Of a DNA stretch of 64,000 nt, positions 12,503-21,737 are shown in pieces. Source of the stretch: Qipengyuania sediminis (GTDB lineage Bacteria > Pseudomonadota > Alphaproteobacteria > Sphingomonadales > Sphingomonadaceae); the NCBI RefSeq assembly GCF_004358425.1, contig NZ_CP037948.1:682001-746000 (forward strand). Direction: 5' to 3'. The notes under the pieces were generated by a model. The model had not been told where the DNA came from. It made no database searches and saw only the letters and a list, made by a program, of their open reading frames with translations. Position 1 is the stretch's first letter. Each line of letters opens with the position of its first letter. The position numbers and the translations under genes were made by a program.

Positions 12503-13213
12503 CTATCGCGGTTCGCGTTCCAGCGCGCTCAGCACGCCGCGCAGGGTGCGCACTTCGAGGTGGTTCCAGCCGGGTTTGGTGAGCATGGTGCGCAGCGTCA
12601 GGCTGGTCGCCTCGCGCCGGCTCTCGGGCGCGAAATAGCCACGTGGGTCCAGCAGGCGCGTGAAGTGCGCGATCAGGCCTTCGAGCTCCGCCTGCGGGGC
12701 GGGGGGCAGGAGTTCCTCCTGCGTCGGCTGCGCGAGCGCGGCCCCTTTCGACCATTCATAGGCCATCAGAATCACAGCCTGCGCCAGATTGAGCGAGCCG
12801 AACTCAGGGTTGATCGGCACGGTCACGATGGCGCGGGCGAGCGCGACGTCCTCGGTCTCCAGGCCCGAGCGCTCGGGCCCGAACAGGATCGCGCTGCGCC
12901 CGGGCTGAGTATGGATCGCCCGCGCCGCTTCTTCCGGATGCAGCACCGGCTTGGTGACGCCGCGCTTCCTCACGGTCGTCGCGTAGACATGCGCGCAATC
13001 GGCCACCGCATCCGCCGTGCCCGCGAAGACCTTCGCCCCCGCCAACACCGAATCCGCACCCGATGCGGCGGGCCCCGCTGCGGGGTTCGGCCAGCCGTCG
13101 CGCGGCTCGACAAGCCGCATTTCGGTCAGCCCGAAATTGAGCATCGCCCGTGCCGCCTTGCCGATATTCTCGCCCAGCTGCGGACGGACAAGGACGACGA
13201 CGGGGGGCTCCAT
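12503..13213 (-). CDS. trmJ: tRNA/rRNA 2'-O-methyltransferase, TrmJ-like (SpoU family)
   Basis: A 236-residue SPOUT-fold methyltransferase. The three SpoU motifs are clear: NIGKAARAMLNFG near residue 16, ILFGPERSGLETED in the middle, and SLNLAQAVILMAYEW for the SAM-binding knot. A helical C-terminal extension of about 70 residues follows, as in TrmJ, which makes 2'-O-methyl at position 32 of tRNAs. The start ATG at 13213 gives MEPPVVVLVRPQLGEN, the expected N-terminus. Assignment as TrmJ rather than another SpoU member rests on length and the N-terminus. Confidence 0.88.
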   Translation of the reverse strand: MEPPVVVLVRPQLGENIGKAARAMLNFGLTEMRLVEPRDGWPNPAAGPAASGADSVLAGAKVFAGTADAVADCAHVYATTVRKRGVTKPVLHPEEAARAIHTQPGRSAILFGPERSGLETEDVALARAIVTVPINPEFGSLNLAQAVILMAYEWSKGAALAQPTQEELLPPAPQAELEGLIAHFTRLLDPRGYFAPESRREATSLTLRTMLTKPGWNHLEVRTLRGVLSALEREPR

Positions 13214-13225
13214 CGAACTCCGCGC

Positions 13226-13444
13226 TTAGCGCTTGATACGGTTGTAGAAGGCGTAGCCCGCCCCGGCGACCACGCCGAGCGGAATGGTTACGACGGGGAG
13301 CAGCAGACCCGCCACCGCGCCGATTGCCGCCCCCGCCAGCACCGGCTTGGATGAAGGGTGGGCCAGCCCCTCTTTGGCCATGCCCGAGATTTCGAGCTTC
13401 GCCTCCTCGACCAGCGAGCCGCGCTTGGGATTGCGTTCGTCCAT
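13226..13444 (-). CDS. Small membrane protein, unknown function
   Basis: 72 residues from the ATG at 13444 (MDERNPKRGSLVEEAKLE). An amphipathic, charged first half is followed by one glycine/alanine-rich hydrophobic stretch of about 28 residues (around VLAGAAIGAVAGLLLPVV) and ends in the basic YNRIKR. It lies 11 bases after glyA and 12 bases before trmJ on the same strand, so it is likely in a glyA-trmJ transcript. No family recognised. Confidence 0.7.
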   Translation of the reverse strand: MDERNPKRGSLVEEAKLEISGMAKEGLAHPSSKPVLAGAAIGAVAGLLLPVVTIPLGVVAGAGYAFYNRIKR

Positions 13445-13455
13445 CGGAATCGTCC

Positions 13456-14778
13456 TTACATGCCTGGATATACGGGAAAGCGCGCGCAAAGCCCGGCCAC
13501 TTCGGCCCGGACGCTTTCTTCGACCGCGCCCTCGCCCCCGGCGCCCGCGGTCGCGACTCCATCCACCACCTGGGCGATCAGCCGGCCGATCGCCCGGAAC
13601 TCCGCCACGCCGAAGCCGCGGGTCGTGCCCGCGGGGGTGCCGAGGCGGATGCCGCTGGTCACGAAGGGACTACGCGTGTCGAATGGAATGCCGTTCTTGT
13701 TGGTGGTGAGCCATGCCCGGTCGAGCGCCTTTTCCGCATCCTTCCCCGTCACGCTCCTGGCAGTGAGATCGACCAGCATCGAATGATTGTCGGTTCCCCC
13801 CGATACGACGCGCAGACCGTGCTCCTCGATGCTCGCGGCAAGCGCACGGGCGTTTTCGACTACGGCGTGGGCATAGAGTTTGAACTCAGGCCGTAGCGCT
13901 TCGCGGAATGCGACCGCCTTGGCGGCGACGATGTGCATCAGCGGCCCGCCCTGGAGGCCGGGGAAGACCGCCATATTGATCGGCTTGGTCAGCCCCTCGT
14001 CGTCCCACAGGATCAGCCCCGAGCGCGGGCCGCGCAGCGATTTGTGCGTGGTGGTGGTGACGACATGCGCGTGGGGGAAGGGCGAGGGATGCGCGCCGCC
14101 CGCCACCAGCCCGGCGATATGGCTGAGATCGACCATCAGCACCGCGCCCACCTCGTCGGCGACGCGGCGGAAACCCTCCCAGTCCCAAACCCGCGAATAG
14201 GCGGTGCCGCCCGCGATGATCAGCTTGGGGCGGTTGGCCTTGGCGATCGCCAGAACCTCGTCCATGTCGATGCGCTCGTCCTCGCGCCTGACGCCGTAGC
14301 TGACCGGATTGAACCACTTGCCGCTCATGTTGACGGGGCTGCCGTGGGTCAGGTGGCCGCCCGAATTGAGGTCGAGCCCCATGAAGGTATCGCCCGGCTG
14401 CAGCAGCGCCAGGAACACCGCCTGGTTCATCTGGCTGCCGCTGTTTGGCTGCACATTGGCAAAGGCGCAGCCGAAGAGCTGCCTGGCCCGCTCGATCGCC
14501 AGCGTCTCGATCACATCGGCATAGTCGCAACCGCCGTAATATCGCTTGCCCGGATAACCCTCCGCGTATTTGTTGGTGAAGACGCTGCCCGCCGCCTCCA
14601 GCACCGCGCGGCTGGCGATGTTCTCGCTCGCGATCAGCTCGATCCTGTCCTGCTGGCGGGCCAGCTCGTGGCGGACCGCAGCGTACACCTCCGGATCGGC
14701 TGCGGCGAGACTATCGGTCCAAAAGCCCGTATCGGCGGGGCCCAGGGGGGCGAGGGCGGGAGCGGCAGAAGCGGTCAT
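13456..14778 (-). CDS. glyA: Serine hydroxymethyltransferase
   Basis: A 440-residue PLP enzyme interconverting serine and glycine with tetrahydrofolate, the main one-carbon source. The PLP lysine is K246 in the block [16 protein letters not shown]. Other family marks are [30 protein letters not shown] and [11 protein letters not shown]. The start at 14778 overlaps the rpiB stop (ATGA), so glyA is translated after rpiB; the glyA frame is open further upstream but only as a shadow of rpiB. Confidence 0.97.
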   Translation of the reverse strand: MTASAAPALAPLGPADTGFWTDSLAAADPEVYAAVRHELARQQDRIELIASENIASRAVLEAAGSVFTNKYAEGYPGKRYYGGCDYADVIETLAIERARQLFGCAFANVQPNSGSQMNQAVFLALLQPGDTFMGLDLNSGGHLTHGSPVNMSGKWFNPVSYGVRREDERIDMDEVLAIAKANRPKLIIAGGTAYSRVWDWEGFRRVADEVGAVLMVDLSHIAGLVAGGAHPSPFPHAHVVTTTTHKSLRGPRSGLILWDDEGLTKPINMAVFPGLQGGPLMHIVAAKAVAFREALRPEFKLYAHAVVENARALAASIEEHGLRVVSGGTDNHSMLVDLTARSVTGKDAEKALDRAWLTTNKNGIPFDTRSPFVTSGIRLGTPAGTTRGFGVAEFRAIGRLIAQVVDGVATAGAGGEGAVEESVRAEVAGLCARFPVYPGM

Positions 14779-15239
14779 TGGTGGGGCAGGATCCTGTCGA
14801 CGGAATGGGGCGGCGCGCCCAGCTTGTCGACGCGGCGCTGGTGGCGCCCGCCGGCGAAGGTGCCATTGAGAAAGGCGGCGAGACAAGCGCGCGCCATGTC
14901 ACGCCCGATCAGCCGCGCGCCCATGGCAATGACATTGGCATCGTTGTGCTCGCGCGCGAGCGATGCGGCGAGCGGGTCCGATACGAGCGCACAGCGCACC
15001 CCGGGATTGCGATTGACCGCAATGGAAATGCCGATCCCGCTGCCGCAGAGAGCGACGCCGAGCTGGGCGGTTCCCTCCGCCACCACGGCGGCAAGGTCGT
15101 AGCCGTAGTCGGGATAGTCGACGCTATCGGCGGTCTCGGGACCCAGGTCCGCCACCTCGTGGCCGAGTTCGAGCAGCCAGTCGCGCAGGTCCGTCTTCAG
15201 TGCGACGGCGGCATGGTCGGATGCGATGGCGATGCGCAT
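14775..15239 (-). CDS. rpiB: Ribose-5-phosphate isomerase B
   Basis: A 154-residue RpiB, converting ribulose-5-phosphate to ribose-5-phosphate. [15 protein letters not shown] is the phosphate-binding start, and [15 protein letters not shown] contains the catalytic C65. The pair [20 protein letters not shown] and the block RHQRRVDKL near the end are typical. It precedes glyA with a four-base overlap, an arrangement I recall from other alphaproteobacteria. Confidence 0.95.
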   Translation of the reverse strand: MRIAIASDHAAVALKTDLRDWLLELGHEVADLGPETADSVDYPDYGYDLAAVVAEGTAQLGVALCGSGIGISIAVNRNPGVRCALVSDPLAASLAREHNDANVIAMGARLIGRDMARACLAAFLNGTFAGGRHQRRVDKLGAPPHSVDRILPHQ

Positions 15240-15298
15240 GGTTTCGACATAAGCGCGCTCACGCCCCGGCGCCAGTCCGACAGACCCGTCATCAACCG

Positions 15299-15652
15299 CT
15301 ACAGCAGCCCCTCGATCGCCTGTACCAGCTGGTGGCGATTGTACGGCTTGGTCAGCGTCGGCGTGCTCGCGAAGTGGGACGGGTGCTCGGCATCGCCGTA
15401 GCCGGTCGCGAAGATCAGCGGCACGCCGCGACGCTGCAGCTCCTCGGCAACCGGATAGCTTTTGTGCCCCTGCACGTTCACATCCAACACCGCGAGCGAG
15501 AAGCTGCCTGCTTCGCCGAGCTGCGCGAAACCTTCCTCCACCGTGCTCGCCATGCGCACCTCGGCGCCCAGGTCGACAAGCATATCCTCGAGCGCGAAAG
15601 CGATGATGAGCTCATCTTCGAGGATGAGGACGGTGCGGCCGGCGAGCGTCAC
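15299..15652 (-). CDS. Stand-alone response-regulator receiver
   Basis: A 117-residue CheY-like receiver without an output domain. The acidic pair is E12/D13 (LILEDELIIAF), the phosphoacceptor is D57 in LAVLDVNV, the switch threonine is in FATGYG and the lysine is K102 in LTKPYNR. It starts with GTG at 15652, overlapping the stop of the upstream kinase gene by four bases (GTGA), so the pair is translated together. The output must be through another protein, such as a phosphotransferase or by protein binding. Confidence 0.9.
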   Translation of the reverse strand: MTLAGRTVLILEDELIIAFALEDMLVDLGAEVRMASTVEEGFAQLGEAGSFSLAVLDVNVQGHKSYPVAEELQRRGVPLIFATGYGDAEHPSHFASTPTLTKPYNRHQLVQAIEGLL

Positions 15653-17037
15653 AGCTTCGCCTCGATCACGCAATAGAGGCCGCCCGGGCGGAATTCGATC
15701 TTCGCCTCCCCCTGGCCGGAAAGGCCGCGGCGGATAAGCCGCGTGCCGAACCCTTCGCGCTGGGGGGGCGAGACGGGCGGCCCGCCCGACTCCTGCCATT
15801 CGATCAGAAGCATCCTGCCCTCCGCGCTATTCCGGACCGTCCAGGTGACGGCGATCGAGCCGTTCGCATTCGAAAGCGCGCCGTATTTGATCGCATTGGT
15901 AGAGAGTTCGTGAACGATCATAGCCAGTGACAGAACCAGCGCGGGCGGCAGAGTGACGGGCGGGCCCTCCAGCTTGCAGCGCGCCACCTGCAAGCCGGCG
16001 GTCGCGTCGAGCGAGCTGTAGACGAGTTCGCGCAGATCCGCCGATTCCCAAGTGCCCGCCGTCAGCAGGTTATGCGCGCCCGAAAGCGCCGCCAGCCGAG
16101 AAGTGAAGACCTGGAAGCGGCCATCCTCGTCCTTGCCAAAGGATTGCTGCGCCAAGCCTTGCACGACCGCGAGCGTGTTCTTCACGCGGTGATTGAGTTC
16201 GTTGATGAGCAGGCGTTGGCGCTCGCCCGCGTCCACCTCCTCGGTCACGTCGTGCCCTTGGATGAGGATGCCCCAACTTTCGCCATCGGGACCGCTGATC
16301 GGTTGAAAGATGAACTCGAGGTAGGTCTCGCGCGGATTATTCGCCCCCGGATCGAAGAAGACCACCTTCTCGCGGCTGCCTATATAGGGCTCTCCACTGG
16401 CGAAGGTGCGATCGAGAATATCGACAAAACCCTGCTCCGCGACTTCGGGAACGGCCCCGGCGACGGTCTGCCCGTCGAGCGGGCGTCCGCCCAGAAGCCG
16501 GCGATAGGCGGCGTTGGTGAAGACGAAGCGGTGGTCCGCCCCCTTGAGTAAGGCGACAAACCCGGGCGCTTGCTCGAGAAGCGCGCGGAAATAGGCGATC
16601 TCCGCCTCGGCGGTCTGGTAGCGCCGCTCCGCGGCCCGGGCGCGCTGCACCACGCCCACTTCGTCCCTGGCGCGGCGCAGCGTCTCGAGCTCGGTGATAT
16701 CGACGGTGTGCTGCAGGACAAAGGCGATCTCGCCTTCCTCGTTGCGGAACGGCGAATGCGTCGCGCTCCAGAAGCTCTTGCTCATCGTCCCGTCGGGCAG
16801 GGCGATGGGATATTCGATATAAGCGATCTCGTCCGTCTGGCCGCTTTCGAACGCCCGGTCTATCGAGGCGCGCAGGCGCTGTTCCGTGTCCGCATTCGGC
16901 GGCGGGAAGGCATCGAAGAGATCGCGTCCAAGGATATCGTCGAGCGAGGACATGGTCACCCGCTCGTATGCCGCGTTCGCCCAGACGAAGCGGTAATCGC
17001 GGTCGATCACCATGTAGGGGTTGACCGACGCCCCCAT
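15649..17037 (-). CDS. HWE-family sensor histidine kinase with two PAS domains
   Basis: 462 residues from the ATG at 17037, probably cytoplasmic: no membrane segment is visible. PAS1 covers about 1-115 and PAS2 about 150-268. The HWE signature is complete: H283 in ELNHRVKNTLAVVQG, the N-box HELSTNAIKYGAL (376-388), and the Trp/Glu pair in IEWQESGGP (about 414-416). HWE kinases are typical of alphaproteobacteria and include light and general-stress sensors; the ligand here is unknown. PAS1 homology seems to begin a few residues before the ATG (FDFAALMGASVNPYMV), but upstream I find only CTG codons before a stop, so the true start is unsettled. Confidence 0.92.
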   Translation of the reverse strand: MGASVNPYMVIDRDYRFVWANAAYERVTMSSLDDILGRDLFDAFPPPNADTEQRLRASIDRAFESGQTDEIAYIEYPIALPDGTMSKSFWSATHSPFRNEEGEIAFVLQHTVDITELETLRRARDEVGVVQRARAAERRYQTAEAEIAYFRALLEQAPGFVALLKGADHRFVFTNAAYRRLLGGRPLDGQTVAGAVPEVAEQGFVDILDRTFASGEPYIGSREKVVFFDPGANNPRETYLEFIFQPISGPDGESWGILIQGHDVTEEVDAGERQRLLINELNHRVKNTLAVVQGLAQQSFGKDEDGRFQVFTSRLAALSGAHNLLTAGTWESADLRELVYSSLDATAGLQVARCKLEGPPVTLPPALVLSLAMIVHELSTNAIKYGALSNANGSIAVTWTVRNSAEGRMLLIEWQESGGPPVSPPQREGFGTRLIRRGLSGQGEAKIEFRPGGLYCVIEAKL

Positions 17038-17120
17038 CAGCGCAGCAAAGTCGAAGGATTCCGCGCGGTGTGGAATGACCCGTGCCTCAAGTGACCGCCC
17101 GCAGACGGGGCTGGGGAGTT

Positions 17121-17158
17121 AAACAAAAGACAGCCCAGGGGTCTTGGTTCCCCCCGGG
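17121..17158 (-). terminator. Rho-independent terminator after rpoD
   Basis: The sequence CCCAGGGG (17134-17141) pairs with CCCCCGGG (17151-17158) in an 8-bp stem with one wobble and a 9-base loop. On the minus strand it is followed by a U-rich stretch (17123-17129). It starts 13 bases after the rpoD stop and separates rpoD from the kinase gene. Confidence 0.8.
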
Positions 17159-17171
17159 TACGGCCTCAGCC

Positions 17172-19220
17172 TCACTGATCGAGGAAGCTGCGCATCTTTC
17201 GGCTGCGGCTGGGATGCTTGAGCTTCCTGAGCGCCTTCGCCTCGATCTGGCGGATGCGCTCGCGAGTGACGCTGAACTGCTGTCCGACCTCTTCCAGCGT
17301 GTGGTCGGTGTTCATGCCGATCCCGAACCGCATCCGGAGGACGCGTTCCTCACGCGGGGTGAGGCTGGCGAGCACCCGGGTCACGGTCTCCTTGAGATTC
17401 GCCTGGATCGCCGCATCGACCGGGATGACGGCGTTCTTGTCCTCGATGAAATCGCCGAGATGGCTGTCCTCCTCGTCCCCGATCGGGGTCTCGAGGCTGA
17501 TCGGCTCCTTGGCGATCTTCATCACCTTGCGGACCTTTTCCAGCGGCATGGAGAGGCGCTGCGCCATTTCCTCGGGCGTGGGCTCGCGCCCCTCCTCGTG
17601 CAGGAACTGCCGGCTGGTCCGCACCAGCTTGTTGATGGTCTCGATCATGTGGACCGGGATGCGGATGGTGCGCGCCTGATCGGCGATCGAGCGGGTGATG
17701 GCCTGCCGGATCCACCAGGTGGCATAGGTCGAGAACTTGTAGCCGCGACGGTACTCGAACTTGTCGACCGCCTTCATCAGCCCGATGTTCCCCTCCTGGA
17801 TCAGGTCGAGGAATTGCAGCCCGCGGTTGGTGTATTTCTTGGCGATCGAGATGACGAGGCGCAGGTTGGCCTCGACCATTTCCTTCTTCGCGATCCGCGC
17901 CTCGCGCTCGCCTTTCTGCACCATGTTTACGATGCGGCGGAACTCGGGCAGGCTCATGCCGGTCTGGCTGGCGATATCGCTGATCTCGAGGCGGATGCGC
18001 TCGATGGGATCGGCTTCCTTCTCAGCGAAGGCGGCCCACTTCTTGTCCTTCGCGGCGCGCTGGGACAGCCAGGTCTCGTCGAGCTCATTGCCGATATAGG
18101 CGTCGAGGAAGTCCGCGCGCTTCACCTTGTGCCGTTCGGCCAGGCGCAGCATCTGGCCCCCCAACGCGGTCAGGCGGCGGTTGAAGGCATAGAGGTTGTC
18201 GACCAGGAACTCGATCTTCGTCGCGTGGAACTGGACGCTCTCCACCTCGGCAGTCAGCTGTTCGCGCAGGGTTTCGTATTTGCGCTCCTTCGCCGCGGGA
18301 TAAGGCTCCCCTCGGCCCAGCACCTCCACCCGCTCGGCCTGCTGCTTCTCGAACTTGGCGAAGTAGTCCGCGATGCGAGCGAAGCGTTCCAGGGCCTCCG
18401 GCTTCAGCGCGGCTTCCATCTGCGCCAGGGACATGGTGTTGTCCTCTTCCTCGTCCTCCTCGCGGCGGCGCGGCGCGGGCTCGCCATCCTCGTCCTCGTC
18501 ATCCTCGTTCCGGACGGGTTCCTCCTCGACCTCCTCCTCCTCGCGAATGGTCGGCCCGGCGGTCGCTTCACTGATCTCGTCGTCAGCGTCGTCTTCCTCG
18601 GCATCCTCCGCCAGCTTCTCGGCCGGCGGCTCCTTCGAAAGCATCGCGTCGAGATCGAGAATCTCGCGCAGCTGCATCGCGCCCGCGTTCAGCCCTTCGG
18701 ACCATTCGATGATCGCGTGGAAGGTGATCGGGCTTTCGCACAGCCCCATGATCATCATGTCGCGGCCCGCCTCGATGCGCTTGGCGATCGCGATCTCGCC
18801 CTCGCGTGAGAGGAGCTCGACTGCGCCCATCTCGCGCAGGTACATGCGCACGGGGTCATCGGTCCGCTCGCCCGCGGCCAGCTTGCGGGTGACATTCGTG
18901 GTGGGCTTGCGGTCGCTCCCTCCGCTTTCGTCGCCGTCGTCGTCGGTGGAGACTTCCTCCACCTCGTCCTCGCGCGCGCCGTCCTCGGCCTCGCCCTCCT
19001 CGTCGCTTTCGACGATCTGGACGCCCATTTCACTGAGCGCGGTCTGGATGTCCTCGATCTGGTCGGGGCTCATCTGATCGCTGGGGAGCGCGGCGTTGAG
19101 TTCGTCATAAGTGACGTAGCCCTTCTTCTTCGCCTTCGCGATCAGCTTCTTGATCTCGGCATCGTTGAGCTCGATCAGGGGCGCGTCGTCGGTTTCGCTG
19201 GGCTTGCCGGTGGTGGCCAT
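17172..19220 (-). CDS. rpoD: RNA polymerase primary sigma factor (sigma-70)
   Basis: A 682-residue housekeeping sigma factor. Region 1.1 is at the start ([19 protein letters not shown]). Region 1.2 includes [12 protein letters not shown]. Region 2 shows [40 protein letters not shown] and [19 protein letters not shown]. Region 3 follows, and region 4 has [20 protein letters not shown]. Between regions 1.2 and 2 there is a long, very acidic stretch (a run of [15 protein letters not shown] and EEDEEEDN), the non-conserved region, enlarged as in other sphingomonads. It is the last gene of yqeY-dnaG-rpoD and is followed by a terminator. Confidence 0.99.
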   Translation of the reverse strand: MATTGKPSETDDAPLIELNDAEIKKLIAKAKKKGYVTYDELNAALPSDQMSPDQIEDIQTALSEMGVQIVESDEEGEAEDGAREDEVEEVSTDDDGDESGGSDRKPTTNVTRKLAAGERTDDPVRMYLREMGAVELLSREGEIAIAKRIEAGRDMMIMGLCESPITFHAIIEWSEGLNAGAMQLREILDLDAMLSKEPPAEKLAEDAEEDDADDEISEATAGPTIREEEEVEEEPVRNEDDEDEDGEPAPRRREEDEEEDNTMSLAQMEAALKPEALERFARIADYFAKFEKQQAERVEVLGRGEPYPAAKERKYETLREQLTAEVESVQFHATKIEFLVDNLYAFNRRLTALGGQMLRLAERHKVKRADFLDAYIGNELDETWLSQRAAKDKKWAAFAEKEADPIERIRLEISDIASQTGMSLPEFRRIVNMVQKGEREARIAKKEMVEANLRLVISIAKKYTNRGLQFLDLIQEGNIGLMKAVDKFEYRRGYKFSTYATWWIRQAITRSIADQARTIRIPVHMIETINKLVRTSRQFLHEEGREPTPEEMAQRLSMPLEKVRKVMKIAKEPISLETPIGDEEDSHLGDFIEDKNAVIPVDAAIQANLKETVTRVLASLTPREERVLRMRFGIGMNTDHTLEEVGQQFSVTRERIRQIEAKALRKLKHPSRSRKMRSFLDQ

Positions 19221-19229
19221 TTCGTTGGT

Positions 19230-21104
19230 TCAATCCGTCGCTTGCGCGGTCATCGCCCCGGGAGAAGGGGACCGCGAACTGTCATCACGAGGCGAGGCTG
19301 CCCGCTTTCTCCCCAAGCGCTTGATCCGTTCGTCCAGGGCCATCTCGCGCGCGCGCAAGCGTCCCTGCTCGGCCATCGAGCCTTCGGGGTCGCGATCGAA
19401 ACGCGCGGTCGCCGCCGCCTTGGCGGCCTTCAGCGCCGGCTTTTCGACCAGCAACGATACAGCCTCGGCCAAATCCTCGCGCACTAGATCCGGAGAATTG
19501 CCTTCGATCAGGAAGGCGTAGAGATTTCTGTCCGGTAGGGCAGGCAGGCCGATAGCGCCCGATATGGGCGATGGGGCGGGCGAATCAAGCGTTTCCGACA
19601 GCGCGAGCAACGCATCGATGGCAGGCCCAAGCGCGGGCTCGGCGCGGGCAAGGTGAATGAGAGCCTCCTCGTGCCGCGATATTTCACCCGGATGCCGCGC
19701 GAGACCGGACAGCACAGCGAGCCCGAAGCCGTCGCGCGCGCCGCCCTTCGCAAGCTGTTGCAGCCGGTCGATCACGGCGGGAGCCGAGGTGCGTGCCTGC
19801 TCCCCGCGCCGCGCCTCCCGCCCGAACACGCGCGCGTAGCGCGGCGGGAAGGCGAGGGCGGAAAATCGCTCCAAAAGCTCCCGCCGGTAGAGTGCGCGGA
19901 TATCGGGGTGCCCTATGGTGCCGACATGATCGAGCAGGCGCGCCTTCAGTCCCGCCTTCGCCTCGGGCGTGCTGATGGGTCCGGCATCGCGCTCGAACTC
20001 CCACAGCGCCTCAGCCAGGGGCTGCGGGCGGGAAAGCAAGGCCTCGAGCGCCGCAGCGCCGCGTTCGCGCACCAGGTCGTCGGGATCGAGCCCGGCAGGA
20101 AGGCGCACGATGCCGAGCGACAGCCCCGGCTTCAAGATCGGAAGCGCGCGCTCGATCGCTTTCATCGCAGCCCGCTGGCCCGCCGCATCGCCATCGAAGC
20201 AGAGGATCGGGCAGTCAGCCTGCCGCCACAGCAGCTCGAGCTGGTGCTCGGTGAGCGCGGTGCCCATCGGCGCGACTGCCTCGGCGAGCCCCGCCTGGGC
20301 GAGCGCGATCACGTCCATATAGCCTTCGACGACCACGATCCGCCCCGCCTTGCGCGCGGCGGGCGCGGCGCGGTGGAGGTTGTAGAGGGTGCGCCCCTTG
20401 TCGAAGAGCGGCGTGTCCGGGCTGTTGAGATATTTCGCCCCGCCTGCATCCTTGGCGAGGGTCCGCCCGCCGAAAGCGATCACCCGCCCCCGCGCATCGT
20501 GGATCGGCAGCATGAGCCGCCCCCGGAAGCGGTCGTAGGGCTCGCCGCCGTCCTCGGGCGCGATCCGCATCCCGGCCTCGGCGAGCAGCGCCTCGTCGAA
20601 GGGAAGGGCGGCTTTCAGCGTCTGGCGCTGGTCGGGCGCGAAGCCGAAGCCGAAGGCGCGCGCGCTGGCGTCGGAAATCCCGCGCTTGGCAAGATATTCG
20701 CGCGCATTCGTTCCGATTGGGGCGCTGAGATTGTCCTCGAACCAGCGCTGCGCCGCCTCGGTCACATCAGAGAGGCTCGCGCGCCGTTCGGCGCTTTTGG
20801 CCGCGCGCGGATCGGGGGCGGGGAGCTCCATCCCGGCCTCCGCCGCCAGCTCCTTCACCGCATCCATGAAGGCGAGCCCCTGATGATCGGTCAGCCAGCG
20901 GATCGCGTCGCCATGCGCCTGGCACCCGAAGCAATGATAGAACCCCTTGGCATCGTTGATATAGAAGCTCGGGCTCTTCTCGTCGTGAAACGGGCAGCAG
21001 GCCCGGAACTCGCGCCCCGCCTTCTGCAAGCGCACACTACGCCCCACGACCGCCGACAGCGTAATCCGCGCCCTCAGCGCGTCTAACCATTGTGGGGTCA
21101 GCAT
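19230..21104 (-). CDS. dnaG: DNA primase
   Basis: A 624-residue primase that makes RNA primers at replication forks. The zinc finger uses C37-x2-H40 and C58-x2-C61 (CCPFHDEKSPSFY ... YHCFGCQAHGD). The TOPRIM catalytic core is seen in IVVVEGYMDVIALAQAG with the conserved glutamate and in LCFDGDAAGQRAAMKAIER with the DxD motif. The C-terminal about 180 residues are the variable helicase-binding part. It lies between yqeY and rpoD, nine bases before rpoD, the classical macromolecular synthesis order. Confidence 0.98.
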   Translation of the reverse strand: MLTPQWLDALRARITLSAVVGRSVRLQKAGREFRACCPFHDEKSPSFYINDAKGFYHCFGCQAHGDAIRWLTDHQGLAFMDAVKELAAEAGMELPAPDPRAAKSAERRASLSDVTEAAQRWFEDNLSAPIGTNAREYLAKRGISDASARAFGFGFAPDQRQTLKAALPFDEALLAEAGMRIAPEDGGEPYDRFRGRLMLPIHDARGRVIAFGGRTLAKDAGGAKYLNSPDTPLFDKGRTLYNLHRAAPAARKAGRIVVVEGYMDVIALAQAGLAEAVAPMGTALTEHQLELLWRQADCPILCFDGDAAGQRAAMKAIERALPILKPGLSLGIVRLPAGLDPDDLVRERGAAALEALLSRPQPLAEALWEFERDAGPISTPEAKAGLKARLLDHVGTIGHPDIRALYRRELLERFSALAFPPRYARVFGREARRGEQARTSAPAVIDRLQQLAKGGARDGFGLAVLSGLARHPGEISRHEEALIHLARAEPALGPAIDALLALSETLDSPAPSPISGAIGLPALPDRNLYAFLIEGNSPDLVREDLAEAVSLLVEKPALKAAKAAATARFDRDPEGSMAEQGRLRAREMALDERIKRLGRKRAASPRDDSSRSPSPGAMTAQATD

Positions 21105-21164
21105 GGCTCCGCTCTGCCGCGAATCACGCCTCTGAACAAGCGGGGCGGCGGGTGCGTCCCCCGC

Positions 21165-21617
21165 TTAAGCGAGCGCCGCCTTCACCAGCGCGCTCGCCTT
21201 GCTCATGTCGAGTGCGGTGCCGTGGCGTGCCTTCAGCTCCGCCATGACGCGGCCCATGTCCTTGACGCTGCTCGCGCCCAGTTCGGCCTTGATCGTGTCG
21301 ATGGCGGCGCGGGTTTTCTCCTCGCTCATTTGCTGCGGCAGGAACTCCTCGATCACCGCAAGCTCGGCCTGCTCCTGCGCGGCCAGCTCGGTCCGGCCGC
21401 CGCTTTCGAACATCTGGATCGATTCGCGGCGCTGCTTGGCCATCTTCATCAGCACATCGACCACCAGCGCATCGTCCTCGGGCTTCTGGCTGGCAGTCCG
21501 CAGCTCGATGTCGCGGTCCTTGAGCTTGGCTGCGATCAGGCGGAGCGCATGAGTGCGCGCCCTGTCGCCCGCTTTCAGCGCGGCGATGGTCTCGTTCTTG
21601 ATGGTCTCGCGGATCAT
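21165..21617 (-). CDS. GatB/YqeY domain protein
   Basis: A 150-residue YqeY-family protein, all helical, resembling the tail domain of GatB of the tRNA amidotransferase. MIRETIKNETIAALKAGD at the start, EELLP-like VIEEFLPQQMSEEK and DMGRVMAELKARHG are family marks. YqeY is often encoded with dnaG and rpoD or rpsU; its role, presumably tRNA-related, is not settled. The ATG at 21617 gives the usual N-terminus. It is the first gene of the operon and divergent from carA. Confidence 0.92.
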   Translation of the reverse strand: MIRETIKNETIAALKAGDRARTHALRLIAAKLKDRDIELRTASQKPEDDALVVDVLMKMAKQRRESIQMFESGGRTELAAQEQAELAVIEEFLPQQMSEEKTRAAIDTIKAELGASSVKDMGRVMAELKARHGTALDMSKASALVKAALA

Positions 21618-21737
21618 GTTGGCTCGTGACTGTGGATGGCTGGCGCGCCCATAGCCTCTCCATTGACGCAAGGGGAGGGGGTCACTAGCTGCGATGCCTT
21701 AGCTGACATCGTCGGTACTCGTTCAACGGAGCGCCCC

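Noticed and set aside
17082..18809. A 575-codon plus-strand frame opposite rpoD
   Set aside because: Shadow of rpoD; the repeated leucine/valine runs mirror the acidic stretch of sigma region 1-2.
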